From contig JAVHNS010000014.1 of assembly GCA_036872755.1 (NCBI GenBank), positions 930,001 through 994,000 of the forward strand: DNA of 64,000 nucleotides, read 5' to 3'. This DNA comes from Orbilia blumenaviensis (Eukaryota; Ascomycota; Orbiliomycetes; Orbiliales; Orbiliaceae). Position numbers and translations under genes: made by a program. Below the pieces are notes generated by a model. It did not search any database. It worked only from the letters and a program-made list of their open reading frames with translations, and was not told where the DNA came from. Shown piece by piece: positions 11,452-22,517 of the stretch (within the stretch, counting starts at the first letter, position 1; the number at the start of each line of letters is the position of its first letter).

Positions 11452-11935
11452 GTTGATATGTAGCTGGTTGGTCATCAAATCGCGGATATCCACTTCGCCC
11501 AAGTATTTATCGATTTGATTAGGAAGTTTTACTTGAGTTTATGCTTCTCGTTTCTCTCATACAAATAGTCACGGTTAATGCCTCAATACTTTAGAGGCCA
11601 GATACCTAGTAATAATGGATTTTGAAGTGTTTAATACGAGGATTCACAATTGCAACATTTATTATTCCAATCTATAGCCCTCGTTCGGTGATTTAATGCA
11701 GAGTTGGTGACCAAATTTGGTATACACAAACGATGAAATTAGGCCAAGTATATGATTGATATCAGCGGAAGGGTAGTACTAGTCTCGTGGGTAGTACCAT
11801 ATTCCAGGAGGGTCAATGCTTTTGCCGATAAATATCTGCGCTAGCATAGATCTACCTTCTCCAGCGAGTATTCCCCTAACCTGGTACGCCAACACGTAAA
11901 CATAAACAATCAATCTGGCACTGATCGCAGTCGCC
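11452..11935. other. Intergenic region, no gene seen
   Basis: About 480 bp lie downstream of both flanking genes, which converge here. It is AT-rich 3' flanking sequence with no feature I can support. Confidence 0.5.
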
Positions 11936-12190
11936 TTAGTACCAAGTAGCATACTTGAACACCTCCGACTTATCGTCTGTCACTTGGCTCACCGCTTTCC
12001 AAACAGCTTGCCATTCAGCCAGTCTTCGAATTTGATGCACTCCAACATAAAAGACCTCTCGGTTGAAAGAGAAGTAAATGAGGTAAGACCAGACTTTGTC
12101 GCTGGGGTGCCACTCACACTCGCAGGTTATTATTGGTGTGTCTATGGTGCGTGAGGGACCTACATAGGCCCTCAAATGGCGTCGCAAGTT
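11936..12190 (-). pseudogene. dsRNA-binding-domain-like exon or remnant
   Basis: An open frame of 84 codons has no ATG near its start. It is preceded on the minus strand by an intron-like 3' end (GCTAAT then AATTTAG, exon beginning at 12190). Its last half reads WSYLIYFSFNREVFYVGV and then RRLAEWQAVWKAV. That follows the usual C-terminal part of a dsRNA-binding domain, where a strand with NG-x-V-x-G-x-G is followed by a helix with KKxAExxAAxxAL. It lies directly downstream of the RNase III-like gene, the position of the dsRBD in ordinary RNase III. It could be that gene's last exon, because a phase-0 join from AAG at about 12283 keeps the frame. The only donor there (GTTTTA) is weak, however, so it may be a decayed remnant. 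Call made by pattern, with moderate doubt. Confidence 0.4.
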
Positions 12191-12260
12191 CTAAATTACC
12201 ATATCATATTAGCTTCATCTTAATCTCTTGTAAAGGAGACTCTAGCAATTATAGAAGGCC

Positions 12261-13207
12261 TTAAGTGGAATGGAGTAGATTTAAAACCTTTAACATCCCT
12301 TCAACAATTTCTTCTGCAAGGTTTCCCCACGATTTCCAAACTGTTCCCATCCATTCGAAGTCTTCAATTTCATAATAGCGTGGTTCGATCAAGAAGTCTT
12401 TGTGGATACGTCCCTCGAGTACATCTTTCTTCCAGCCTTTGACTGCCCTCTTAAAAGAACTAGCCGGCCAAGTTCTGGTGACTTCGGTGACTCTGTATTC
12501 AAGAATTGGCTTCATCAAATCTCCCAGCCACTTGAGAGCGATTTCCTTTCCACGGGTCTGTTCAACAGCTCCAATGTACGCGTAGAACGTATCTGGGAGA
12601 AACTTTTGAATCTCAAGGTAGCTGAGATTACGATTGCTATGGCGTTGAAGGCGGTCATCAAAGCCATAGAGCGTTCCGAAGTAATGAGCCTGCTCTGTAT
12701 TCATTATGTTTCGTATGAGGAGCTGGGAGAAGCTTAGTATTTCCTGGATAGAATATAGTTTAGATAACGACTAAGAAGATATATACATACTTCTTCATAA
12801 TACGTGTCGAATTCTGGTCGAAGAAGCATTCCGTAGTTAGAATGCAAGACGGTCTGGATCATCCACTCGAAGACTTCGTCGCCCCATGTTTGGAGGGTAT
12901 GGCGACTCTCACCCGGAATATCAACTTCATACAAGGTGAAGACACGTCTGTATGTGGACTCCTTTGTGATGAGAGGGAGGGCAGGGAGAACTTCGGGACT
13001 CGGAAGGCGGAATATTGGGTCGGTTCGACGATCGTAAGGAACGATGTGAGGATCATGGAGGTGTAAAGGGCGATAGCTCGGATCACCGACGGGTGGGATT
13101 CTGTAGAATTCGAGACCCAGGGTACCCGAGGGAGGGTCTTGCACTGGTAGCTTAGCCTCCGTAGGAGAAGCGGCCGTGGGAGAAGGGGCCGTTGGACTTT
13201 TAGACAT
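12261..13207 (-). CDS. RNase III-like domain protein with degenerate active site
   Basis: Spliced model on the minus strand: 13207-12791 and 12743-12261, giving 299 aa with a 47-nt intron (donor GTATGT at 12790, acceptor ATCCAG at 12744). The start is the first ATG, at 13207; the frame upstream begins only with TTG. A Pro/Ser/Thr-rich N-terminus precedes an RNase III-like fold at about residues 85-222. HTLQTWGDEVFEWMI (103-117) matches the RNase III signature around L-E-x-L-G-D-x-V, and FLPDTFYAYIGAV (187-199) matches the second A-D-x-F-E-A-x-I-G-A block. D110 and D190 fit two of the four catalytic acids. The acids expected at 106 and 193 are Gln and Tyr, and 103 is His where bacteria have Glu. 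Processing activity is therefore doubtful, and an RNA-binding or scaffolding role is possible. A dsRBD-like exon lies just downstream (11936-12190). Confidence 0.6.
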
Positions 13208-14353
13208 GGTGGTTGATGATACTGTTGGCCATACGAAATGGGGTGTAAGATGTAGATGTAGATGCAAGAGTTTGTGGATTCTAATTCCTGTTGATTGAGG
13301 TGGGACTGTTGTTCACGCCATTCCTTGAGGCTAGGGGATTTGCCAGTTTACAAAACAACTATGCATGTGCAGTAACTTGATTAGGAAAACCATCCTCTAT
13401 TACAATTAGTGACTTTTGAAACCATTTTGATGAGCAGGTATACGTATATGCCTAAATTGAGATATCCGTATACTGGCTCTGGAGCGGTTTCTAGCACCCA
13501 CAAGTCTGGAGAACACAGCCCGAAGAATCGGAGCCGGCTAGCCCTTTGTAAGTTATATTTACCATAAAAATTTAAATAACACCTACGTCTTATCCCATAT
13601 CCAGGCCTCGACTTGGATCTTGAATTGGCCCTAGCAATTACCATTTTGTTTCAAGTCTCAATTTAACCAAGCCATGTTCAATCATACAAACACACGCGAT
13701 TGATATTGATCAAAATTGGACAAATGCAACATTTGGATGTGTTGACAGGGACGTCGGCGCCGAGTCAAGGGTTCGTGTTACACAACCACAGAAACGTCGG
13801 CCCGACCAGCCCCTGAGGCCTCCGAATCCTCGCGATAGCTTCAAGCTTTGGTTCCGACAAACAACTTTACTTCTCCTGGTTTGCAAACGTTTGATGTTAG
13901 CCTGAGCATCGTACGACTTTAGGTTTCCCCTGCAGCGAGCTTAAATTTGCGTTGTGCCGGGCCGAACGAACACCGAATCTCGGCCTGTGATTGGCGGAGA
14001 TAGCGAAAGTGGCCTGTCGAGATGGCCTGGTTCGAGGTTCCAGCTTCCAAAACTTTTTCGGTGCGCCAAATCACAAGCTTGTGATTGCAAAGGACAGACC
14101 AGTTTGACATCAGCTTTACGAGTCCCTCGCTACGAAATAGAAATCTCTTCTGCATCTTGGAACACGAGGAATTTTCCCGTCCTGCCATTCTTTACAATCG
14201 AGAGTATATATAGCTCCAAAGCTCCACACTCTTTGTTTTGGAAACCCCTTAGTCAACCAGCCCCAGCTTGAGCATTTACCAACTTGTCCTCCTTCCCGCC
14301 TCCTTTACGCAATCCTGAATCCGCATATTACCAAGAGGTAGAAATTATCCAAG
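13208..14353. other. Divergent promoter region of RNase III-like gene and ERG1
   Basis: About 1.15 kb lies between two divergent starts. It contains an inverted CCAAT box (ATTGG at 13990-13994) and a TATA box at 14205-14213. I could not find a convincing sterol-regulatory element by eye. Confidence 0.5.
14205..14213 (+). promoter_or_regulatory. TATA box of ERG1
   Basis: TATATATAG lies 141 bp before the ATG of squalene epoxidase, a normal distance for a fungal TATA element with a leader of roughly 100 nt. Confidence 0.55.
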
Positions 14354-16075
14354 ATGGTCGGCACTCCAGAACTACGAGATCTACCTCCTCCACCATTGCC
14401 GAAGCGGTCGTTCGATGTCGCGATCATTGGCGCTGGTATTGTTGGGTGCACCCTTGCCGCCGCGCTAGGCAAGCAGGGTCGCGACGTCCTGCTGCTCGAA
14501 CGAGACCTTTCAGAGCCGAATAGGATTGTCGGAGAGCTGCTGCAGCCAGGCGGTGTGAAGGCATTGCAGCAACTGGGAATGGAGGGTGAGTAAACAGCCA
14601 CCAATTGCCCGAGTTAGCGGCCAAATTAAGATCTAATCTTTTGTTTCCCGTGTAGATTGCTTGGAAGGGTTTGATGCTGTGCCTTGTCACGGCTATCAGG
14701 TCCGATACCATGACCAACCAGTACATATTCCATATGCCATTGGCGAAGATGGCAAGAGGCCCGAGGGAAGGAGTTTCCATCATGGAAAATTCATCCAGAA
14801 GCTCAGAGCAGCTGCCAAGGCAGCACCAAAGTATGCTGTCGCCGCATTATCTATCAATTGGGCCTCTCCGCTAACAATTGATCGATAGTGTAACAATTGT
14901 CGAAGCGACAGTATCGAAAAACCTTGTTAAGAACGCTGGTCATGTTATCGGTGTCCGGTGTACGCCCCGGGAAACCAAGGAGGAGATTTGCGTAAGTTAC
15001 ACCCATTGCGTGTAGGTCATGTCTTAATATCAAGCTGACGCTGTTCATAGTATTTTGCATCCCTCACCATCGCTGCTGATGGCTGTAAATCCAATATCAG
15101 ATCCGATTTCATCCCTCGCCAGGTTCAGATTAGATCCCATTTCTTTGGATTAGAACTCATCGATACCAAGATGCCGCTCAAGAACCACGGAATCGTCGTC
15201 CTTTCGGATCGTGCCCCAGTCCTCATCTACCAGATCGGTACACATGAAACACGAGCCCTAGTAGATATCCAGGGCAAGCCACCATCCCAAACAGATGGAA
15301 GTCTTAAATCGTACATGCTGGGCACTGTTCTGCCAACACTACCTGAGGAAGTCAGGCCATCGTTCAAGAAGGCCATTGAGGATTCCAAGTCTATTCGTTC
15401 TATGCCCAATTCGTTTTTACCACCAACCATGAACAAGACCCCCGGATTGATCCTAGTTGGTGACTCAATGAATATGCGACATCCATTGACCGGAGGTGGT
15501 ATGACTGTGGCATTCAATGATGTCGTATTACTTCGTGATTTGTTGGCAGATGTCGAGGATTTGAGTGATACAGACCTCGTCCTTGATAAGTTGGCCGAGT
15601 TCCACTGGAGGCGGAGAAATTTGACAAGCGTGGTCAACATTTTGGCACAGGCCCTATACAGCTTGTTTGCTGCTGATGGTGAGTATTAGACTCTCAGTAT
15701 CCTTGCATTGTTCAGATCGAAGCTAAAGAAAAGAATAGATCAAAACCTAAAGATTCTCCAGAGAGGCTGCTTTGCCTATTTCCAGAGGGGAGGTCTCTGT
15801 ATTGACCACCCTGTTGGGCTTCTGTCGGGGTAAGTACTATTGGAATTTTCAACCCAACGAGAGCCCGCATTCGCTAATGCATAGTTTGTAGTATGCTTCG
15901 CCGACCCCTCATCCTTTACTCTCACTTCTTCGCTGTCGCTTTCTATTCCATCTGGATAATGTTCAAGACTACAAACCCACTTCTCTGGCCTGTTTGCATC
16001 TTCCGCAGCATTATGGTCTTCTATACCGCCTGCGTGGTCATCTTGCCATACATCTGGGTTGAGCAGCAATGCTAA
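14354..16075 (+). CDS. ERG1: Squalene epoxidase (squalene monooxygenase)
   Basis: FAD-dependent enzyme that converts squalene to 2,3-oxidosqualene, the first oxygenation of ergosterol synthesis, at the ER and lipid droplets; it is the target of allylamines. Six-exon model: 14354-14585, 14656-14830, 14889-14991, 15051-15678, 15739-15829, 15892-16075, giving 470 aa, near the family's usual 440-500. All introns are GT-AG and 58-70 nt long, and every join keeps the frame. Key motifs are the Rossmann GAGIVG (residues 26-31), the ERD that ends the second strand (about 49-51), RIVGELLQPGG, the central HGYQVRYHDQPVHIPY block and the FAD-binding GD of LILVGDSMNMRHPLTGGGMT. The C-terminus has the expected hydrophobic membrane anchors (LILYSHFFAVAFYSIWIMF and a final hydrophobic helix). 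Transcription runs the same way as the TRP channel gene 670 bp downstream. Identity is very secure. Confidence 0.97.
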
Positions 16076-16747
16076 ACTCCAAGCTTTTGCAAGCTTGAGG
16101 ACAGGTTAAGTTTCTAAATCTGTATACCCTTTTAATTACCCTTTCCTGTACCATAGATTTTCCTTTCTGTGTTTCTTTTTGACATGATCCGAGCTTTGCA
16201 CTAGAATATTCGCAGCGGGGAGTAGCGTTTGGTGTTATGAGGAAGCTGGCTTTGGGTTTTCAATATGTCCATAGATGACAGCATTATCAATCTACGACTA
16301 GACATGTAATACGATTAATCAATAATCAAGCTCATGGCATGAATCTTCCGATGGATCGGCTTCAGGCCGATAATATCTGAGATAGATGTAGACACCTGTC
16401 GACAGGATTTAATTGGCTAGCATGCCCGAAATGTTGTCGCTTATCTCGCCCAGACCCCAAACTTGCCCGAAACACCGTCTTGCCCCCACGACGCTTCCTC
16501 CTGTGTCGTCCAGTCTTTCTTCCTAAACCACACAAAAACCCTACCTTTCCGAACCTTGTATCATGACGTCCTCTTCTTCTCTCGAACTACCCCTGGCTTT
16601 CCTTTGCTATCCTCGTTGATGCCTGCATACTGTTATTATCTTTGATTGTGATCCATCGTTGACAACCGCGCGAAACCCCTGTGGACCCTAAACCTTAAAT
16701 ACTCGGACCAACACCCTGATGCCTGAGGCCAGATCTGTACCATTATA
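16076..16747. other. Intergenic region between ERG1 and channel gene
   Basis: About 670 bp: the ERG1 3' end, then the promoter and leader of the channel gene. Short frames here (for example 16463-16645) lack support. Nothing else is seen. Confidence 0.5.
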
Positions 16748-19205
16748 ATGGGATCCCGCGAGAACAGCCCTCTACTCGACAGCGGCGGCATCCGCCAGCG
16801 GTTCCGACAACACCATAATGACCCTATTGAGCCAGTTACATTACCGTTTAACAATTCTGGGGCACAATATGACCACTTGCCAGTCTACTACACGATTCAT
16901 CGGTACGGCTTCGAGCCCCTATTGCGCAGTTCGCGCTCCCAGTACTGACCGGCGCTCGTTTTGCATGGATGTAGCATTCGGAATGAAGTTACAAACCTCA
17001 TCGGTATGGAGAGTTCGAGTTTTCAAAGCTAGGTGTAGACCTGGGCTAATATGGGGGCTGAACTAGATGACCCGTATAGCTTGAAGCAACTCCGGGACCC
17101 TCGGATGAACCAGTCCCTCGTCCGGCCCCTCGTGGACAAATATTATGAGATGAAAGATATCTCAGTTGGTACGGCTAGGTCTTCCATGGCTTGATCCTTC
17201 ATTAGTACTGATACGGCCTTTGAAACTTTAGTTTTCTGTCTTCTCGTTAATCGCATGCAATTCCAGTCCGAACAATCCCAACAACTACACGAGCAATCCG
17301 TCAATCTTACCCGTGCGATCCTGTGCGAATTGGTCGCAACCCGTATCCTCCGACGCTTTTATGAAGACAGTTCAGGCCCCGAAGGACTTCTTCTTCTCGC
17401 CAATGTTCTTGTCGCTGGATTTAGTGTTTTTCAGGGTGCGCCGGATGAAGTTCAGCAAGCGAACTTGCCGAGGGATCATTGGACTGTCACCTACAAAAGT
17501 CGACATCCGGCGCTGGAAATAGCGATTGTGTCACAGAGTAAACTCTTCTTGAGCTCGGGTGCTTGCCAACTGGTCGTCAATGCTATTTACATTGGACGAA
17601 TTGTCTACACTCCGACTACTTTCATCGACATCATTCCAGACAACTACAAATACCGTCCAATATCGCTTTATGATCCTAGGAAGGCGCCATTTCTAAACCA
17701 GTATCGCCTCATGGTTCCGCGGACAAGGAATACGATTGAAATCTGCCAGTTTATTCTCTTGCTGTGTCTATATCTTTGGGTTATGATCCGACGGCCGCCG
17801 CCACACCACTATCCTCTGCAAGAGATATTGTTCGCTGTTTATTCATGCGGGTGGATTCTTGAACAATTCTCCACCATCCTTGAACATGGCTGGTTCGTGT
17901 ATACGCAGAATCTTTGGTCTTTCCTTGAGTAGGTCTTGTCTCTTCCATCCCCACCTTCTTCTTGAGGATACCTACTGATAAAACTCTACCAATAGTGTCG
18001 CATTCTCTCTTATATTTGCAATTTACGGTATTTTCCGGCTTCATGGCTTACGGCTTAATTCCACTGAACCCGGTCAACAAGCTCTCGATGTTCTCGCTAT
18101 GGCAGCGGTTATTCTCATACCACGGTTGGGTTTCAACTTGATGTCAGAAAACATGTTATTCGTCTCTCTCCGCGCCATGATGTCCGATTTTATGATGCTT
18201 ACTTTCCTGGCAGTCTGGTGTTTCGTCGGATTTTTGTTGTCTATGCTCTGGTTAGGAGAAGGACAGCACCACATCGCTACAATTTCTAAATGGATGTTGT
18301 GGATCTGGTTCGGTCTCGACGGTACTGGTATCGGAAGGTCAATTGAGTTCCACTGGTTGTTGGGACCACTATTGATGGTTGCCTTTTCGTTCCTTGGTTA
18401 CCTATTCCTGGTTATCCTCGTCTCTATGCTGTCGAACACTTTCTCAGGATTACATTCAGATGTCGACTCAGAAATCCAATTCCGACGAGCTGTCTTAACA
18501 TTAGAAGGAGTCAAGAGCGATGCGATCTTCAGCTACCTGCCACCACTCAACATGTTCGCCCTCGTATTCCTAGTACCATTGAGATTTGTGGTATCAGAGC
18601 GATGGTTCCATAAGATCAATGTGGCGCTTATTCGAACTGTGAATCTACCAATCTTGGTGTTCGTAGCAGTGGTAGAAAGGCAGGCTTGGTGGGCACCCCG
18701 GAAGAAAGGAAAGCTACCGCCAGGTCTCAAGGCACGAAGCAAAGGAAGGCCAGGGATGGGGAAGCGAGCTATTAGTGTGCCTGGTTTCAGTGCACATGGG
18801 AACATTCAAGCGGTGTTTAGAGCGGAGTATGAACGGATGAAACAGGAAGAGTTGGATGCAGAGGTTGGGGAAGTGCCGCCAGAAGTCTTGAATGGAGATG
18901 ATGTGGAGAGTTTTATGATGGGAGCAGGTGGCAGGAGCTCGGATAGAAGAACAAGCAGAGAAATGATGAGGAGATTGGCAAGGAGGGATAGCAGTATTCC
19001 TCTCGGTGATGTGGCTGATCAGTTGAGAGCAATGTTAAGTACAGCAGATGGAGAGAGCGATGGGCCATTAGGGATAGGGCATAGAATCCATGTGCTCGAA
19101 GATCGATTGAAGAACATTGAAGATATGCTAGAAACATTAGTCGGAAGGGGCAAGGGTAGACAGAAGGTTGAAGAAGAAGTTCCAGATGAAGACGAGGAGG
19201 AATGA
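16748..19205 (+). CDS. TRP-like cation channel, Yvc1 type
   Basis: Five-exon model: 16748-16902, 16975-17003, 17067-17168, 17232-17928, 17996-19205, giving 730 aa. Exon 2 is only 29 nt. All joins are in frame with GT-AG introns of 63-72 nt. The layout matches fungal vacuolar TRP (Yvc1) channels, which release Ca2+ from the vacuole. There is a cytosolic N-terminal helical region of about 130 residues, then several membrane helices from about 185 to 500. These include IEICQFILLLCLYLWVMI, the hydrophobic stretch before the pore, and LLGPLLMVAFSFLGYLFLVI, whose end (ILVSMLSNTFSGL) resembles the end of TRP helix S6. The tail has a basic stretch, an amphipathic helix (IHVLEDRLKNIEDMLETLV) and a very acidic end (DEDEEE). 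The assignment is from topology and pattern. A plasma-membrane relative of the same fungal family is the main alternative. Confidence 0.82.
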
Positions 19206-20618
19206 CTAGATGATTGGTAAGCGGGGGCGCACTGACATAGATGAACAATTTGCTACATACGAGCATCTCAGGAATTCATCAGAGGGTTGGGCTTAGATTC
19301 GGAGGTTAGCATTTGAAGGAACATAGTTCCTTTACCTGGTCGTAGACTACCATTTCGATATCATTGTATAGCTAGTGATGCAGTTATTAGCATAGAGTTT
19401 GAGAGATAAACTTAGATCTTTAATCGGGAAGAGCATTTTGCGGACAGATACGCTACTCATTCTTTGTTTGTTAACTTGGCGCGAAAACATTTTAGACATG
19501 AATATATGGACTTTCAAAACAAGACAAGCGGGCTCCTGGTCAGGCACCTCAATATCACTATCACGAAGGTTAAAATGAATTACCTATACTATGCACATGA
19601 AGAAAGTAAAAATATGGGTCGGAACCACAGTTTCGAACCAGGTTCTACCCCCAGCAAGCCAAGTTGCATACTTTTTATGCATAGCCTAATCTATTAGACA
19701 TTGTAGATCCTATAACTGACAACAAGCTTATCGCTCAGATAAGAGATGCATTGCTCAGCCGAAGCGGCTTGATCGACGGCCTCGGTTGCTTCCTCAGTAT
19801 CGATGCCCCACCACTTTACGTAAGGCGCGTCCAAACTTACAACCGATAAGAAGAACCTAACCCAGATGCCCCATATCTGAGCCCCGCCGTGGAGAATATT
19901 TTATCACAGATACATATTGTGCTGTTTATCGTGATCAAGATAGATGAATCTTCAATGCGTGGAGGTTCAAGATAAAGGATACTTACATGTCTGCACCGAT
20001 GCTCTTCCCGTCATGCATATAACCCCCATGACTTTTATAAAATGGGTTTTAAAATCGGGATTCTACCGGGAGGGTTAACATTGGCATAACCCGGAGCAGA
20101 GCATCTAGATATCCTTATACCGGGGTTTTCCGCCAGGTAGCATTACCTTTAGACCGCACCTGGGCACCGGACAGCCCCGTTACATTATTTAGTGCCCCGG
20201 TCGGAAGGGCTGCTAGATCACAGAATATCCTTCATTAACTGGTCTTGTAAACCAGCCTCAACGAAGCAGATCGTTAACTATAGTTTTCCAGCTTTAAGTT
20301 CCCATTCCGGTTCCGAGGTAGTTCTAACTTTCCTTGAATGCATAGGATCGTCCTAGCCCGTGCTAAACTAAAGTTAACTTCCCGCAGTGCATTGATGATC
20401 GAACGGGCCGCCTAAACAATTTCGGTTTTCGGTTAACTGGTGGATCCGTAACTACTTGATTGCGGCTCCAAAAACTGCATCCAGTGTAGTGCCAAGTATA
20501 TTGAATAACCTTTGCAAAAGGTTAGCTTGTCGACATGTTATACCATGCAAAAGCATACCATACATACTAAACTCGCAAAAAATATACTGAACTTACAAAA
20601 CGCATGCTCAACCCATAA
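19206..20618. other. Gene-free region leading into repeat-rich tract
   Basis: About 1.4 kb of AT-rich sequence without a supported gene. It contains a 24-bp word (20247-20270) repeated exactly at 40221-40244, and three 20-nt imperfect tandem units at 20564-20623 that abut the foldback element. Confidence 0.5.
20247..20270 (+). repeat. Dispersed 24-bp repeat, copy 1
   Basis: Exact match in the same orientation to 40221-40244 (word begins GTAAACCAGCC and ends GAAGCAGA). Weaker similarity extends a few bases to the left (CTGGT). It is probably a fragment of a dispersed element. Confidence 0.6.
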
Positions 20619-20623
20619 AACAC
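20564..20623 (+). repeat. Three 20-nt imperfect tandem units
   Basis: Units 20564-20583, 20584-20603 and 20604-20623 each begin AT(A/G)CT and contain an (A/C)AAAA core. A fourth, more diverged unit follows. They abut the left end of the foldback element, as subterminal repeats do in some DNA transposons. Confidence 0.5.
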
Positions 20624-21005
20624 ACGTTAAGCTTTCAAGTGAGATTTTGGTATAATAGGAATCTGGTATAAGTACGTTAATTTAACATATTTATTACCAT
20701 CAGACAAACAATAATTTTTTTATTTTTCTTAAGGGAGTTGTTAGTGAATCTCAGCCAGCTAGCTCTAAGCTAGCAGCCGGTCTGGCAGCCGGCCTCGTTG
20801 ATGATACGCAGGTTAATAGTCGTGCCAGTAGCTAGGCAGGGAGGCTGGGAGGCTGGCAGGCAAGCAAGCTCACTGAGACCCACTAACAATTCCCTTAAGA
20901 AAAATTAAAAAATTATTGTTTGTCTGATGTTCATAAGTATGCTAAATTAACATATTTATGCCAGATTCCCGTCGTGCCAAGATCTCGCTTAAAGTTCAGT
21001 GTGTT
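20619..21005. mobile_element. Foldback / MITE-like element with long inverted arms
   Basis: Two arms of well over 100 bp form an imperfect inverted repeat around a centre of about 130 bp. The inner 46 bp of the arms (20701-20746 against 20881-20926) differ at only two positions. The similarity continues outward through GTTAATTTA, GGAATCTGG and GAGATCTTGG-type blocks to about 20619 and 21005. No transposase frame lies inside, which fits a non-autonomous MITE or foldback element. The outer arm differences are mainly C/T and G/A. The centre holds its own small GC-rich repeats (GGGAGGCTGGGAGGCTGG). I could not identify the superfamily or a clear target-site duplication. Confidence 0.7.
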
Positions 21006-21422
21006 CAGTGTGTCCTGACCGGATACAAACGATCGTCAAAAACTTGGTCCGTTTAGTCGGCGGACGTCTATAGCCTTCATCTCTACAATCATTTAGTTAG
21101 TTTGTCAACAGGTGAACATCTAGGTCCTTGTTTACTGAAAATCAATTTTTTTTTTTTTTTTTTGCTAAACAGACTTCTGCATGGTAGTTAAACTTGGTCT
21201 TGGGTTCCTAAGCCCAGTCTCGAGGGAGCTTCCTTAACCTCCAGACTTATTGTCCTGCATTATTTATTTAAGTATGTAATGGGGGAACTTCGTGTGTCCC
21301 GCCTATTTGCAAAATAGTAACGTCTGAAGTGGTCAGGCATTGCAGGCACCTTGAGCCAGCTAGCTGCACAAAAATAAAAATAAAGAAACAATCCCTGGTC
21401 TTTCAGCTTGTAATAGTACTGA
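21006..21422. other. AT-rich flank of foldback element
   Basis: No gene. It contains an 18-nt T run (21146-21163). Confidence 0.45.
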
Positions 21423-22517
21423 TTAATCAAGGAGGCTTGGTGTATTCCTTGTCATGAAGTTTTCTTTGGTTTCGGTTTCTTTCAACTGTTTCTTGAGCTT
21501 AAATTTTTCATCAAGCAGTTTCGTCATAAGTTTTTCGGTATCGGCTAATCGGGACTCAATATGTTATTTCTCGGAAACGTTCGAAACTCCCTGCCATAGA
21601 TTGAATTAACCCCCTGGAAGATATGGGAGGCACGCCTGAGCTGGGTCTTCACCTGTATCAGTTGTAACACGTTCGGTTCTTGCTGAGGTGCTCCTCTCAG
21701 CTACAGAGGGGACTGCTTCGGCTCCCAGCTGTTGTTGTAAATCTTTGGCACTTGCTTTCTACTTATTACGTACTTTCGACGGTGTGGGTACTTGCACTAA
21801 TGTTTTTTGCTGTTGGGTGCATTGATTCCTGGGAGGTACAGGGGTTCACTAGTATCCTCTGTATCACTCATGTGATTAATATCGCTCGTGCTGCCAGTAT
21901 CATGACTGTCTGCTGCCATATTGTGTCTATGCGGTTTCGTAGCAGTATATCGGCTTGAGCCCCAGCATGATTAACTCTAAATGCAGCGGCAAGGCGGGAA
22001 TATTTTCGGCGCTTTGTAGGATATCCTGTTCGGGGAGTCTGTCAAATGATCCTCCACCGGGAAGCTCCAAATAGAGCAAGACTTTTCTTTGATCTCGTTT
22101 TCCGTTCAAATTGAAAGGGGTTCCAGTCCTTCCAAGTAGGCATGGGTTCTAGTGTCGCAAAGGTGCTAACTCAAAGAGCAGAACACAAGATGTTTGCCCG
22201 CTATAAATTTCTTGCTCCCACCTCTCTTGGGGCTCAGAGCGATATCTAAGAGTATCCTGTCTCTGGATCGGAGTATTTTCATATTTTAGCCTTTGCAGGC
22301 AACCTAGGACACCTTGGTGGTCCCAAATTGATACTGATACGGGTACGGCGCGGAAATTAGGAGGACTGAAGTATTTTCTACAGCTTGGTAAGAGGCCAGT
22401 TGGCGCCATGGTATTTTCGCCTTTGCCTGGTCCGCCTTGAAATGTATGTTCAGTTGAGGGAGCCAATGGTTGAGAGTCTTCTCCCACTGGCCTCCGGGAT
22501 GGTTTCGACCAGGCCAC
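21423..22517 (-). pseudogene. Decayed coding-like sequence with coiled-coil piece
   Basis: The minus strand keeps protein-like stretches broken by stops. From about 21755 down to 21423 one frame reads through two TAA codons and ends in a charged coiled-coil-like segment containing KLLDEKFKLKKQLKE. Upstream in the same direction lie open pieces at 22109-21927 and 22517-22149. Each stop in the first piece is a TAA at a place where Gln (CAA) would be one C-to-T step away, the kind of change repeat-induced point mutation makes. I do not recognise the parent protein. It lies beside a foldback element, so a transposon origin is possible, but an old host gene is not excluded. Confidence 0.35.

Noticed and set aside
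19590..19660. tRNA-like TTCGA sequence on both strands
   Set aside because: The TTCGAAA loop is flanked by stems that do not pair properly, and no acceptor stem or A box is found at the right distance.
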